From Nitrincola alkalisediminis (lineage in GTDB: Bacteria > Pseudomonadota > Gammaproteobacteria > Pseudomonadales > Balneatricaceae), in the NCBI RefSeq assembly GCF_009821115.1, contig NZ_VYTY01000011.1:61255-125254 (forward strand): a DNA stretch of 64,000 nt, given 5' to 3'. Positions 20,727 to 30,806 of this stretch are shown piece after piece. Under the pieces are notes generated by a model. That model was given only the letters and a program-made list of their open reading frames with translations. It was not told the origin of the DNA and ran no database searches. Position numbers and translations under genes: made by a program. Within the stretch, counting starts at the first letter, position 1. Each line of letters starts with the position of its first letter.

Positions 20727-21740
20727 TCATTTTTTAAGTTCCTTTGATGGATGCAGAGAAATCCAGTAGCGCGAGACGTGCTTTAACTGTATCGGCAGAC
20801 TATAGCTGAGGCTTTCTAGGACGTTCTGGGTATCGTGGATTGGGTAACTCCCAGAGACTCTTAAGGTGTCTAGCGCAGGATCTAGCCGTATCACACCCAA
20901 GTGGTGAACAGACAGTTCATTAATAAACTGCCGTAGGGGCATACCTTCTGCGATTAGCATGCCATGTGTCCATGCCGCATCCGATGGGTGTATGGGGCGC
21001 TGTTCAAGTAGCTGATCTTTAGAAAAGGTTATAACGTGTCCAGTCGGGATGACGTGAGGTTGTGTGATTGGGCCGGAAAGCAACAAGACCTGCCCGGCTA
21101 GAACGGAGACTTCGGTTGTCGTTGCTAACTGACGCACATTGAACTCTGTGCCAACGGGCGTGAGTAGCCCTTGTTGTGTGGTAACGAACAAGGGTAGGCG
21201 TGGAGCACTTGAGTCCAGTGCCGCCGTGCGAATAAAAATTTCGCCCTGCAGTAAACGTATCTGTATATCCTCCAAGTTGCGCTCAAGTTGAATAATCGTC
21301 CGGCTATTGAGCTGTACGAGACTTCCGTTCGTTAACTCAAGTGTCAGCTGCTCTCCTGTGTCCGTTTGGTGATAGGCCTGTTGGATCGTATGATCGGGTT
21401 GCTGGCTGAGCAGTAAACCGCCACCAACACCAACGCAGAGCAGCGTCAGCATTTTTACAGTACGCCTGCGAGTCTGCTGGGATGAGTTAAGTGTTTGGCG
21501 TGCAAGCTCGGTGGAGGCTGGAGAGAGTGCGGCAAAGTGTTTGTAAGTGACTTCAATCTGTTGCCAGGCGCGCTCATGATCAGGGTGTTCTCGGCGCCAA
21601 TCAAGGATTCGATCCCATGTGTTTGGAGCCGCTTGGGTTTGCCAGTCCATTAAAAGCTCAATGGCATGTTGTGCCACCTGATCAGGTATGTCGTGTGTTG
21701 GCTGAAAGGCTTCGTTCTGATGAGGGAGTGGTGTGGTCAT
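20727..21740 (-). CDS. FecR-family anti-sigma regulator
   Basis: This 337-aa inner-membrane protein has an N-terminal cytoplasmic domain of the DUF4880 type (WDRILDWRREHPDHERAW), one membrane helix near residues 95-113 (MLTLLCVGVGGGLLL), a periplasmic FecR domain (LTLELTNGSLVQLN) and a C-terminal STN-like tail (LDPALDTLRVSGSYP). It transmits the receptor signal to the sigma factor. It starts one base after the fecI-like stop, so the two are coupled. Confidence 0.92.
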   Translation of the reverse strand: MTTPLPHQNEAFQPTHDIPDQVAQHAIELLMDWQTQAAPNTWDRILDWRREHPDHERAWQQIEVTYKHFAALSPASTELARQTLNSSQQTRRRTVKMLTLLCVGVGGGLLLSQQPDHTIQQAYHQTDTGEQLTLELTNGSLVQLNSRTIIQLERNLEDIQIRLLQGEIFIRTAALDSSAPRLPLFVTTQQGLLTPVGTEFNVRQLATTTEVSVLAGQVLLLSGPITQPHVIPTGHVITFSKDQLLEQRPIHPSDAAWTHGMLIAEGMPLRQFINELSVHHLGVIRLDPALDTLRVSGSYPIHDTQNVLESLSYSLPIQLKHVSRYWISLHPSKELKK

Positions 21741-21741
21741 A

Positions 21742-22251
21742 TCAGAGGTTCAAGTCAGGAAAGTAACATCGGCTGGCCGCCTGAATCAGGTGGCGTTTGA
21801 CCGTACTGACCGAGATGTTAAGCTGCTCGGAAATTTCAGCGTAGGTCATGCCATCAAGCTGAGCATACAAAAAAGCACGGCGGGTAATCTCCGGAAGCCC
21901 ATCCAGTCGTCGATCAATTTCAATAAGCAATGCAAGGAGTTGATGTTGGGTTTCCGGTGAGGGCGCGTCGGCAACGGGTAGATGCTGCAATGCTTCAAGA
22001 TAGGCGTCTTCAATGCGCTGATGTCGCCAATGGTCAATCAATACCCGCTTTGCAACGGTCATTAAGTAGGCTTTAGGTTCACGAGCATGCTGCCATTCAT
22101 CTCGCTTCAATAAACGCACAAAGGTGTCCTGCACCAAATCTGCTGCTCTGTGGTTGCAGCCAAGCCGCTTGCATAGCCAACCCAATAACCATTGCCTGTT
22201 TTGACGGTAGAGCATACCTAAATCATTATGAGTCGAAGGTTCTTTAAGCAT
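21742..22251 (-). CDS. FecI-family ECF sigma factor
   Basis: A 169-aa extracytoplasmic-function sigma factor with region 2 (GCNHRAADLVQDTFVRLL, YLMTVAKRVLIDHWRHQR) and region 4 (LDGLPEITRRAFLYAQLDG, EISEQLNISVSTVKRHL). It is the first gene of the minus-strand set fecI-fecR-receptor-peroxidase. In characterised systems iron limitation (via Fur) allows expression and the receptor then activates the factor. I looked for a Fur box in the 22252-22511 spacer and found no good match. Confidence 0.93.
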   Translation of the reverse strand: MLKEPSTHNDLGMLYRQNRQWLLGWLCKRLGCNHRAADLVQDTFVRLLKRDEWQHAREPKAYLMTVAKRVLIDHWRHQRIEDAYLEALQHLPVADAPSPETQHQLLALLIEIDRRLDGLPEITRRAFLYAQLDGMTYAEISEQLNISVSTVKRHLIQAASRCYFPDLNL

Positions 22252-22544
22252 TATGAGGCAGTCAGGATGACGAAGTTGATGGATAGGACCCTGCGCTGGC
22301 TAATACACTGGCTAGCCTGTTACGGAATGCATTTGATCATATAGATATCTAATTATAAATGCAAATGATTAAGCTTAAGGTTTATCTTTAGTGATGAAAG
22401 GGATGTCTATCTGTTTTCACAGCTAAGGAGGGAAACAAATCCGTTAACTTATTTCGACTTAGCGTTCGTGTTTATCCTTGTTGAGCGTTACAATCGCAAT
22501 CTATTGATAAAATGCCCACTTGGTTAAGGATTACATTGGTCACT

Positions 22545-25500
22545 ATGCTCAACTTCACTATCACTGGCATCCAAAAAATGACGGATTCTGCAACCTTTCA
22601 GAGAGGAGTGGAGTATTTCAAACAGAAGCGTGTGAAGATGTTAGGCTATGACGAGGCGAGTGAGACCTTTAGTGCACAGGTGAAGGGACGAGGCCGAAAT
22701 CGTTATGATGTCGATGTGTTTATGACGGAGGATGGGCCTTCATCTATCTGTACATGCCCAGTGACACTTGACTGCAAGCATGGCGTCGCCGCTGCACTTC
22801 ATTGGTTATCAATTAAACCTAAACAGGTTGAGCACGCTGATGAGATCAAACAGGCGAATGCCAAAAAAAAGGGTACCACTGCTTGGCGGGAGTGGCTAGA
22901 TGCTTTGCCCTTGTCGGATCGCGCCGCTGCTTTAGCACCGATTCCCAGTCGCTTCTATCTACTGTATTTTTTGAATAAGGCCGCATCTGACCAATGGTTT
23001 CTGAGTCTTCGCAAGGCCTATTTGCGACAGGATGGAACGTGGAGTCAGATCAGTCGCTATACTCCGGAACCTTACAGCTTGATTTATAGAGCACCGGAGT
23101 TCATGTCTCCAATTGATGTGCAGATATTGCGTCTTTTAATGGGCTGCGCGCAAGGCCCTTCAGGTTTTCAGATTGAAGGGGAGTCAGGGGCATTCCTGCT
23201 GGACCAAGTACTCAGTACTGAGCGCATGTATCGGGTGGAAGCGTCGAATTCAGCGTTATTGCCTATCCAATTACTTCCAACAACAACTCTAAGTTGGCGC
23301 TGGGAAGAGGGGGATGAAGGACAGCACTTATTGCCTGAGGTGCAGGATGCCAGCCGCTGGGAACTCCTGCCCGTTAATCCACCGCGCTATATGGATTTAG
23401 AACGCAATGGTATCGGAGTGCTAAAGTCGTTACTCGATAGTCAGCAAATCACGCACCTTCTTCAGTTGCCACCTATCGAACCTGCACAAATGGCTGAATT
23501 TAGTGCGACATTGCGCTGTTATCTGACTCCAGAGCAAGTTCCGCTCCCTGAAGAGGTCGATACAGTTATTGAGAATACACCAATTCCGTGTTTACGAGTG
23601 TTCGTGGGAGAGGTTGATGGCGGTGTTCTTTTGCCAGGTGTCCTCGTCGCATTTGATTACGGTGGCTATCGAGTTGGTCTTGATTTTGATGCCATGATCT
23701 CTACCCAGCCTGAGGTGTGTGTACACAATGGCAAAACCTACCTTGTTCAACGAGATGTGTCTGCTGAGGAGGTTTGGCTTCAGCAGTTGCTACCCTATGA
23801 GTTGGGATTGGTAAGGCGGATGGGCGGCTTTCGCGATGTTTGGGTGCCCAAAAATCCTAATGGCCGTCAGATGTTGCATGATTGGCAAGCCTTTATGGAG
23901 ACGGGGCTGTCTGACTTAGAAGCTCAAGGCTGGCAGATTGAGATTGACCCGGATTATGCATTGCCAGTGCAATCGGCGGCATTTGATATTCATCTTCGTG
24001 ATGGTAAAAATAATTGGTTCAATTTTGCATTGAATCTGCCCGTTGATGATAAACGAAGTCTGAGTACACAGGATATTGTTGCACAATGGCTAGAAGAGGG
24101 CAGTCCGGATGAACTCTGTTTGCCTTTGACGGATGGCTGGATACGAATTGATACGCAACCCTTGAAGTCCTTGTATAGCTTGATTTTAGAGCTTTATTCG
24201 CAAAATAAACTCGATAAACCTGTCTCCTTACCCCCTTTTCAGGCAGCACAGTTGGCTGACACGTTGGAATTGGATGAGCGTCAGGCACCGCTCACCACCA
24301 AGCTTGTCAAACAACTTAAAAGCTATGCTGGGCTAGAAGAGTTACCTTTATCTATGCATGTTCAAGCACAATTGCGCCCCTACCAGCAGCAAGGCTTGAA
24401 CTGGTTGGGGTTTTTACAAGCGTATGGATTTGGTGGCATTCTGGCGGATGATATGGGTCTGGGCAAAACGCTGCAGACTCTTTGTTTGATTCAAAGCTTG
24501 AAAGACAAGAAGCGCTTATATAAGCGGCCTGTTCTAGTGGTGGCACCGACCAGTTTGATGGGCAACTGGCAACGCGAAGCAGCTCAGTTCACCCCTGAGT
24601 TAAAAACCTGTTTGATTCATGGTTCGAACCGCGCCACACAGTTTGATCAAATCAGTAAATGTGACTTGGTGATCACCAGTTATCCGCTGCTTTTGCGTGA
24701 TGCGGATCGCTATAAAAAGCGTAAGTTTTCACTACTTGTGCTGGATGAAGCGCAGGCGATCAAAAACCCCAATACTAAGGTTGCTCAGCAGGTTCGCACT
24801 CTGGATGCAGCCAATCGCCTTTGTTTAACGGGAACGCCCTTGGAGAATCATTTGGGTGAACTCTGGGCCTTAATGGATTTTGCAATGCCAGGGCTTCTTG
24901 GAGGTTTAAAGTCGTTTAATCAATTCTATCGCCATCCCATTGAGCAGGAGGGGGATCGTTTGTCGCAGCAAGCACTTGCGAAGCGGGTAGCGCCTTTCAT
25001 GCTGCGCCGAACCAAAACAGATGTCGTACAAGAGCTGCCACCCAAGACGGAAATCATTCAGTATGTGGAGCTCGAAGGACAGCAGCGTGAGCTCTACGAG
25101 AGTATTCGCATCAGTATGGAACAACGGATTCGACAATTAGTGGAGACGAAAGGTTTGGCTCGCAGCCACATTGAGTTTCTTGATGCACTTCTGAAACTGC
25201 GCCAAGCCTGTATTGACCCTCGACTGGTAAAGCTGGACAAGGCTGCTCAGATAGAGGGAAGTGCTAAGCTGGATTGGCTGCGGGATACATTGCCTGAGTT
25301 ATTAGACGAAGGGCGGCGAGTGCTGATTTTCTCGCAATTCACCGCCGTATTGGGGTTGCTAGAGGTCTTGTTAAAAGAGCTGAATGTGGAGTACAGCAAG
25401 CTGACAGGCCAGACGCGAAAGCGCCAGGAAGCAATCGACAGTTTCCAATCTGGCGATGTTCCGGTGTTTCTGATTAGTTTGAAAGCCGGAGGCAGTGGTT

Positions 25501-25763
25501 TAAACCTGACGGCGGCAGATACCATTATTCATTTGGATCCTTGGTGGAATCCAGCGGTTGAGCAACAAGCCACGGATCGTGCGTACCGTATAGGCCAAGA
25601 TAAGCCTGTGTTTGTGTACAAGCTGGTTGCAGCGGATACGGTGGAAGAGCGTATCCAGCAGATGCAACAGCAAAAGCAAGCACTGGCCGATGCCTTGTTT
25701 GATGAAACAGGTCGTGCAGGTATACCAACGGATCAAGAAACCTTGTTGGCTTTGTTGGCTTAA
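22545..25763 (+). CDS. SWIM zinc-finger SNF2 helicase
   Basis: A large bacterial SNF2-family ATPase (about 1072 aa from 22545). It begins with a SWIM zinc finger (CTCPVTLDCKHG, near residue 70-80), has a long central region, then two RecA-like lobes. Walker A is DDMGLGKTLQT (near nt 24450), DEAQ box LVLDEAQAIKNP (near 24740), and the second lobe has HLDPWWNPAVEQQATDRAYRIGQ shown here as DRAYRIGQ. Such proteins move along DNA and are proposed in repair or in transcription-complex recycling. Two starts are possible (22512 or 22545); neither has a clear ribosome site. It ends 5 bases before the convergent MFS gene. Confidence 0.92.
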   Translation: MLNFTITGIQKMTDSATFQRGVEYFKQKRVKMLGYDEASETFSAQVKGRGRNRYDVDVFMTEDGPSSICTCPVTLDCKHGVAAALHWLSIKPKQVEHADEIKQANAKKKGTTAWREWLDALPLSDRAAALAPIPSRFYLLYFLNKAASDQWFLSLRKAYLRQDGTWSQISRYTPEPYSLIYRAPEFMSPIDVQILRLLMGCAQGPSGFQIEGESGAFLLDQVLSTERMYRVEASNSALLPIQLLPTTTLSWRWEEGDEGQHLLPEVQDASRWELLPVNPPRYMDLERNGIGVLKSLLDSQQITHLLQLPPIEPAQMAEFSATLRCYLTPEQVPLPEEVDTVIENTPIPCLRVFVGEVDGGVLLPGVLVAFDYGGYRVGLDFDAMISTQPEVCVHNGKTYLVQRDVSAEEVWLQQLLPYELGLVRRMGGFRDVWVPKNPNGRQMLHDWQAFMETGLSDLEAQGWQIEIDPDYALPVQSAAFDIHLRDGKNNWFNFALNLPVDDKRSLSTQDIVAQWLEEGSPDELCLPLTDGWIRIDTQPLKSLYSLILELYSQNKLDKPVSLPPFQAAQLADTLELDERQAPLTTKLVKQLKSYAGLEELPLSMHVQAQLRPYQQQGLNWLGFLQAYGFGGILADDMGLGKTLQTLCLIQSLKDKKRLYKRPVLVVAPTSLMGNWQREAAQFTPELKTCLIHGSNRATQFDQISKCDLVITSYPLLLRDADRYKKRKFSLLVLDEAQAIKNPNTKVAQQVRTLDAANRLCLTGTPLENHLGELWALMDFAMPGLLGGLKSFNQFYRHPIEQEGDRLSQQALAKRVAPFMLRRTKTDVVQELPPKTEIIQYVELEGQQRELYESIRISMEQRIRQLVETKGLARSHIEFLDALLKLRQACIDPRLVKLDKAAQIEGSAKLDWLRDTLPELLDEGRRVLIFSQFTAVLGLLEVLLKELNVEYSKLTGQTRKRQEAIDSFQSGDVPVFLISLKAGGSGLNLTAADTIIHLDPWWNPAVEQQATDRAYRIGQDKPVFVYKLVAADTVEERIQQMQQQKQALADALFDETGRAGIPTDQETLLALLA

Positions 25764-25768
25764 GGCCT

Positions 25769-26986
25769 CTATTTACCTAAGCGTTTTTTATATACCAGAG
25801 GAATAAAGCTCAGTATTTGCAAGGCGATGAGTCCGGCGAATGCCATGCGCAATGAACCGGACATGGATACGCCATTTTGCTGAAGAATATCCAGTGCAAT
25901 GCCCAGTCCCCACTGAACAATAAAGGCGCCTGCGAAAGCCATCAGATTGATGGCGGTGCTGACTCGTCCAAAGGCGGATTTAGGGAAGTTAGCCGCTGTT
26001 GCAATATAGGTTTGTGCATTGGCGGCTGATAGCATGCCAAGCATGAACCAAAAGACTAAAATCGGACCCCAACCGGACAAAATCAAGCCTTGCACAATCA
26101 GCATCAAGCCATAGCCTATTTGCATAAAGTTCAGTGGAGTGATGCCTCGTTGGCTCAGTCTTGTCCCAAAGATACCAACCGAGAGTTGTCCCGTTAACAT
26201 GCCAAGATTGAGCGTCATTAAATAGCTGGCCGCTTGACTAAGGGATAAGCCATTGACGTTCATGAGCCAAGGCACAGCCCAAAGACTTTGCATTGCCATG
26301 AAACCGCCTGTAAAGAAAGTTGCAGAGCCTGCAAATCTCAGGAAGTCTGGTGCCACAAAGATTTTTCCGACCGATTTTAATGTGGCGCTAAGCGATTCCC
26401 GTGAGGTTTGTTGAGCATCCCCAGGGAGGGCGATAAAAACAAAGACTGACAAGGCGGCAGCAATACATGCAATGAGCCAGAACACACCGCGCCATCCAAG
26501 GAAGGGAAGCATGGCCTCCATCGGCGTGCTGGCGGTCAATGCGCCCAATGCACCGGCGGCCATAATATAGCCCGTCATTGAGCTTTGACGCTCAGCCGGG
26601 TACCACATAGCAAAGCCCTTTAGGCTTGCCATCAAACAGGCCGACACGCCGAAGCCGATTAGTGCCCGTGCCAAGGTTAATTGTCCCAATGAATTCCCCA
26701 TTGCAAAGGCGGCAGAACCACCAGCCGCCAGCAGCAATAGACAGCCTAGAACTCGCTTGGGTCCATAACGGTCCAGTGCAATGCCGAGCGGAATTTGTGC
26801 GATACCAAAGGTCAAAAAGTAGGCGCTGGTTAATAAGCCAAGATCCGCTGCAGACAGGGCTAGATCCCTTGTCAGTTCGGGCGAAATGACGGCATTTACG
26901 GTCCGTAACAGGTAAGAAAGATAATAGCCCAGAGCAAAGGGAAGAAAGATCATCACCCAGGTCGTTGGACGTTGACTTAATGACAT
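25769..26986 (-). CDS. MFS transporter
   Basis: A 405-aa major facilitator with about 12 membrane helices. The conserved loop motif between helices 2 and 3 is DRYGPKRVLG, and helix 4 carries RALIGFGVSACLMASLKGFAMWYPAERQ, shown in part as RALIGFGVSA. The pattern MWYPAERQ resembles sugar-phosphate or organic-acid carriers, but the substrate is not identifiable. Ribosome-site match is weak before the ATG at 26986. No neighbour suggests a pathway. Confidence 0.88.
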   Translation of the reverse strand: MSLSQRPTTWVMIFLPFALGYYLSYLLRTVNAVISPELTRDLALSAADLGLLTSAYFLTFGIAQIPLGIALDRYGPKRVLGCLLLLAAGGSAAFAMGNSLGQLTLARALIGFGVSACLMASLKGFAMWYPAERQSSMTGYIMAAGALGALTASTPMEAMLPFLGWRGVFWLIACIAAALSVFVFIALPGDAQQTSRESLSATLKSVGKIFVAPDFLRFAGSATFFTGGFMAMQSLWAVPWLMNVNGLSLSQAASYLMTLNLGMLTGQLSVGIFGTRLSQRGITPLNFMQIGYGLMLIVQGLILSGWGPILVFWFMLGMLSAANAQTYIATAANFPKSAFGRVSTAINLMAFAGAFIVQWGLGIALDILQQNGVSMSGSLRMAFAGLIALQILSFIPLVYKKRLGK

Positions 26987-27232
26987 GGTTTAAATCCTGA
27001 AATAGCTGCTGTGGCGCGACCGAATAACCTTTAGGTGCGTCATCGTCTGAAAGGAGACCTAACATAACCGATTTTGGTGTGAGTAGGCCATGGCAAAGAG
27101 CATAAATTAAATTGATGGACGTCGTGTAGAGTCCTTATGCAAGTGTTATCCAACCTGCATAGGGCTCCTTCAATAGGATTGATCTGAGGCAGAGAGTCTG
27201 CCAATTACAGGTAAATTAATGCAAGTTAGCGA

Positions 27233-27766
27233 CTAGTCAGATCTTTTCGAATCGGCGGGTACGACGATGATCGGCCGCATCATAAGGCTTCTGTGTAGAA
27301 AAAAGGGATCGCAATTGCATTGTTGGGTTGGAGACTCTTTAACCTCAGGCCAAAGATGCAGGTGTTGGGCATGGAGTACCGGAAACACGTAAGATTGCTC
27401 TCCTACCTTATCGTCTTCAGTGGTTGAGAAATTGCCCAAGGCTGTGACGAGGCGACCCGGCACATAAATAGCGGGGTCGATAAATCCAGATACTAAAATA
27501 CGGAATCGACCACCGCTGGTATCTGATTTCACTGGACGACCTGTGCTATTCAATGAAAACTCAACCACTTCCAGTAGGCTACCTTCCTGTAGGTTCTGTA
27601 TTTTGGCAATCTCACCGCCCCAACGCACATTTTGGCCCGTTGGTCCATTCGTCGCTGTCGCTGAAAAAGGCAGGAGTGCTTGTTCAGTATTTGTTTGCAA
27701 ATCGGAGGGAATCGAAGCACAGCCACTGATCACAAGGGCGGTTAATAAAAGCATCATACGGTTCAT
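27233..27766 (-). CDS. slp: Slp-family outer-membrane lipoprotein
   Basis: A 177-aa lipoprotein with lipobox LVISGC at about residues 11-16. The family pattern is clear: VRWGGEIAKIQNLQEGSLLEV and GRPVKSDTSGGRF, seen in parts. Slp is a starvation- and acid-induced outer-membrane lipoprotein in enterobacteria, and its molecular role is unknown. The C-terminal extension past the usual VWP-type region is cysteine-containing (QQCNCDPFF) and may be a late addition. AGGAG is located upstream of the ATG on the minus strand. Confidence 0.85.
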   Translation of the reverse strand: MNRMMLLLTALVISGCASIPSDLQTNTEQALLPFSATATNGPTGQNVRWGGEIAKIQNLQEGSLLEVVEFSLNSTGRPVKSDTSGGRFRILVSGFIDPAIYVPGRLVTALGNFSTTEDDKVGEQSYVFPVLHAQHLHLWPEVKESPTQQCNCDPFFLHRSLMMRPIIVVPADSKRSD

Positions 27767-27852
27767 GTCGAAGGCTCCTGTGACGATACATTAGTCGATG
27801 TGTGATTTATCGAATAGCGCGTAAAACCCAGTCATTCTGAGGCTGGAAGATG

Positions 27853-28071
27853 TCAAGCAAAGGTGTTGATATACAGAGATTCTACTTTGTCTCTAGCCCA
27901 CTGGGTTTTGCGTAAAAACTTGAGTGACGATTTGATTGATGGATCCTTGTGGAAGCAGTTGATATTGATGTGTGCATGTAAACCCTCCCAGCCGTAATGC
28001 TCGACCAAGCGAGTGACGATTTTTTCGAGACTTAAACCATGTAAAGGGTTGTTCGGTTGCTCTTGGTTCAT
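27853..28071 (-). CDS. VF530-family DNA-binding protein
   Basis: A short protein of about 72 aa matching the VF530 family (DUF2132), named for a Vibrio fischeri structure. Recognised segments are [31 protein letters not shown], and [16 protein letters not shown], cited in parts. It is proposed to bind DNA by fold similarity, not by direct proof. The start is placed at the ATG at 28071, which opens [12 protein letters not shown]; an upstream in-frame ATG at 28116 would add 15 residues. Its function is unknown. Confidence 0.8.
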   Translation of the reverse strand: MNQEQPNNPLHGLSLEKIVTRLVEHYGWEGLHAHININCFHKDPSIKSSLKFLRKTQWARDKVESLYINTFA

Positions 28072-28201
28072 TGTGTCAATCCGGTTGTCATTTTTAAAGG
28101 CGATGCGTAGGTCCATCGCTGGCTACAAAGAACAAATTCTAACAGAGATGTTTGAGTATTCGGCCTAGTCGCCGAAAAAACAAATAATACACCTTGTGCA
28201 T

Positions 28202-28882
28202 TTAGAGTAACTGCCATTCACCAACCTTTAAATCAGGCGGTAAAGTGTAATTTCCAATTGCAACTCGGTGCAGTTTAAGTACAGGGTTGCGAAACCGACC
28301 AAACATACGCTTTATTTGGTGGTATTTACCTTCGGTTAGTACGACTTGTGCTTTGTTTACTGAAAGAATTTTCAGCAAAGCAGGTGCGGTGATGTGGTCT
28401 TCATACTCAAAATACATGCCTTGTGCAAAGGCGGTAATGTAGTCCTCGGTAATCGGGTACTCGACTTCAACTTCATAGACTTTATTCACCTTATGCTTAG
28501 GATCGGTCAGTGCACTCGACCAGCGACCATCGTTGGTGAGTAACACCAGACCAGAGCTGTTTAAATCCAGTCGACCGACGATATGCAGCTCGTTTTTTTG
28601 AGGGTGGTGGATTAGGTCAATGACCGTTTTATGCTGAGCATCTTTCGTCGCGCATACCACACCAATGGGTTTGTGTAACAGAATGTAGATAGGCTGGTTG
28701 TTTTGCAGCACCAGCCCATCGTAATCAATTTGGGTAAATTGATTCACCAACCGAGAGGGATCATCGCAAAGTTCATTGTCGACGTTTACCTGTCCTTTAA
28801 CGAGGTCCAGCCGTATTTGTTTTAGTGAGCGCTGCAACCTGCGTGCTAAAAAACGGTCGAGTCGATTAGATGCGGCTGCCAT
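28202..28882 (-). CDS. rsuA: RsuA-family pseudouridine synthase
   Basis: A 226-aa pseudouridine synthase with an N-terminal S4-type RNA-binding segment (NRLDRFLARRL) and the catalytic motif GRLDLNSSGLVLLTNDG, where the aspartate is the nucleophile. Short length and the KPIGVVCATKD block are typical of RsuA, which modifies U516 of 16S rRNA, though the RluB/E/F relatives are close. No neighbour defines the substrate. The ATG at 28882 begins MAAASNRLDR. Confidence 0.85.
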   Translation of the reverse strand: MAAASNRLDRFLARRLQRSLKQIRLDLVKGQVNVDNELCDDPSRLVNQFTQIDYDGLVLQNNQPIYILLHKPIGVVCATKDAQHKTVIDLIHHPQKNELHIVGRLDLNSSGLVLLTNDGRWSSALTDPKHKVNKVYEVEVEYPITEDYITAFAQGMYFEYEDHITAPALLKILSVNKAQVVLTEGKYHQIKRMFGRFRNPVLKLHRVAIGNYTLPPDLKVGEWQLL

Positions 28883-28927
28883 TAATGATTGCTCATACTT
28901 GATACGTGTCGCCGAATACTTCGTCTG

Positions 28928-30727
28928 TCACGACGAACAACTGTAATGCGATAAACCACCCACCTCAAAAAAAGCAGCGGGTTGCAGTCGGTAATATTTA
29001 TCGTCCACTTCCTTCGACTGCTCGGCATAGGGCTGTGTCATGACGTCTTGAATTTCTCGAAGAAGAGCGTAATCACCTTCACTCGCTTGCTGATAAGCAG
29101 GTGCCACCTGCCATTCCCGTAAAGTGTATTTAGGATTAACGCATTTCATCTGACTGGATATTTCATCACGAGAGAGTAGTGCTGTTCTTTCCGCGATCAG
29201 TGACGTCCATTGAGTGAGCCAGTCGGCCCAGCGCGCATCCAATTGTTGTGACTCTGATTTAGACATGGCCTCCGTGTAGAAACTTTTTGTAAGGGGCGCT
29301 ATATCATCAGGTAGATTAGAGAGCTCGCGGAAGAAGATCGTATAATCAACGGGCGTTTGTAGCATAAGCATGACGAGTTCGCTGAATAACTCTGAGTTAA
29401 ATGTATTGAGGCCCAGTTTGGCAGCCCACATCTTTTCCAGCTCAGTTTGCATAACCTCTGTAAAGCCTTCTTGAATCTCATCAAGTTGCACCACAGCCTC
29501 TGAATGAGTTTCAAGCAAGGGGCGCAAGGCCGAGCAAAACATTTGAAAGTTTCGTTCTGCCGCCATGGGTTGGTTAAAGAACGAAAAATGGCGTCCGCCA
29601 CCTGTCCAGGGTTGGAAGTAGGGGTGGAATGCCTGACAAAAACCATACGGGCCGTAATCAAGGGTGAAGCCACCAGCGGCACAATTATCGCTGTTAAAAT
29701 TGCCCTGACAATAGCCGACACGGATCCAGTTTGCCACCAGCGAGGTTAAACGATCACGAAACGCTCGTGCGAGTAACAGTATTTTCGCCTCCAGACTGAG
29801 CGATGGGTCGATGACCTGACTGTATTCTCGATCGATTAAATGAAGTACGAGTTGTTTCAGCTCAATCATAGCTTGCGGGTGTTCCTGTTTTCGGGCTCGA
29901 CGGCCAAAGAGTTCGAGTTGACCCACCCGAATAAACGAAGGTGCGACACGCGTTGAGATGGCAACAGGTTCCAGTACCCATCTATCCGGATCGAGAGAGT
30001 GTGACCCCTCTGAATACCAGGGCCGCTTAACTTTTTCTGACTTTGAAACATACAGGCTTAAAGACCGTGACGTAGGAACGCCAAGCGCATGCATATGCTC
30101 TTGTGCTAGGAACTCCCGAACGCTAGATCGCAAAACAGCTCGGCCATCAGCACCACGGCAGTAGGGCGTTCGACCACCCCCTTTTAATTGCATTTCCCAC
30201 CGACGCCCTTTGATCACAGCCTCAAGTATTGAAATAGCGCGTCCATCGCCGTATCCGTTACCCGTTTTGAAAGGGCATTGCTGAGTGTATTCAGTACCGT
30301 AAATGGACAGCGCGTAGCCACAGGCCCATCCGTGGTCACGCATGGGTTCAGGGACTTGGCTCATATCACCAGAGAATAGGCGCAGGAAGGCTTCGGATTG
30401 CGCGAGGTCATCAGCAAGTCCCAACTCTTGAAAGAAGTCTTTACTATGTGCGACGTATTCAGGGTTTTCGATAGGAGTGGGTTTAACAGGGACATAATGA
30501 CCGGAGAAAACCTGTCGTGGATTATGATCCACTCCATCAGAGGTTGCATCAGGGTCGCAATTGAGCGCGTCTAACAGTGAATAATTGGCCAGTTTGGCAA
30601 GGTCATCGAGAATTGCAATGGTTGGAGCGTTTTTTTCAGCAGTATTAGGCCCGTTATGCGACTGGGAGTCATCCGGCTTTAACTCATTATCTGCGGTGGT
30701 AGACCCTATTTTATTATTTGCTTTCAA
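28928..30727 (-). CDS. selO: SelO-type protein AMPylase, divergent
   Basis: A SelO/YdiU pseudokinase that transfers AMP to proteins. Recognised are [42 protein letters not shown] and DYGPYGF, cited in parts. The adenylation-site pair reads GNFNSDN and FTLDYG rather than the common bacterial GVMNTDN. The C-terminus is CSS, the position where animal SelO carries selenocysteine. At 599 aa it is longer than the usual bacterial 480-490 aa, with a polar N-terminal extension of roughly 60 residues. AAG-rich leader upstream; the Ser/Thr-rich N-terminus may be disordered. Confidence is high for family, moderate for subfamily. Confidence 0.9.
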   Translation of the reverse strand: MKANNKIGSTTADNELKPDDSQSHNGPNTAEKNAPTIAILDDLAKLANYSLLDALNCDPDATSDGVDHNPRQVFSGHYVPVKPTPIENPEYVAHSKDFFQELGLADDLAQSEAFLRLFSGDMSQVPEPMRDHGWACGYALSIYGTEYTQQCPFKTGNGYGDGRAISILEAVIKGRRWEMQLKGGGRTPYCRGADGRAVLRSSVREFLAQEHMHALGVPTSRSLSLYVSKSEKVKRPWYSEGSHSLDPDRWVLEPVAISTRVAPSFIRVGQLELFGRRARKQEHPQAMIELKQLVLHLIDREYSQVIDPSLSLEAKILLLARAFRDRLTSLVANWIRVGYCQGNFNSDNCAAGGFTLDYGPYGFCQAFHPYFQPWTGGGRHFSFFNQPMAAERNFQMFCSALRPLLETHSEAVVQLDEIQEGFTEVMQTELEKMWAAKLGLNTFNSELFSELVMLMLQTPVDYTIFFRELSNLPDDIAPLTKSFYTEAMSKSESQQLDARWADWLTQWTSLIAERTALLSRDEISSQMKCVNPKYTLREWQVAPAYQQASEGDYALLREIQDVMTQPYAEQSKEVDDKYYRLQPAAFFEVGGLSHYSCSS

Positions 30728-30806
30728 TTGAATAACCCTGAATTTGGCAGTAATGGATATTATCGCTGGCTCTTTGGACTCAAACTAACAGTTATTTGTC
30801 TATGAA

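Noticed and set aside
22252..22511. Fur box upstream of the fecI-like gene
   Set aside because: AT-rich stretches such as AATGCAAATGATTA are present, but alignment to the 19-base Fur consensus gave few matches, so I do not claim a site.
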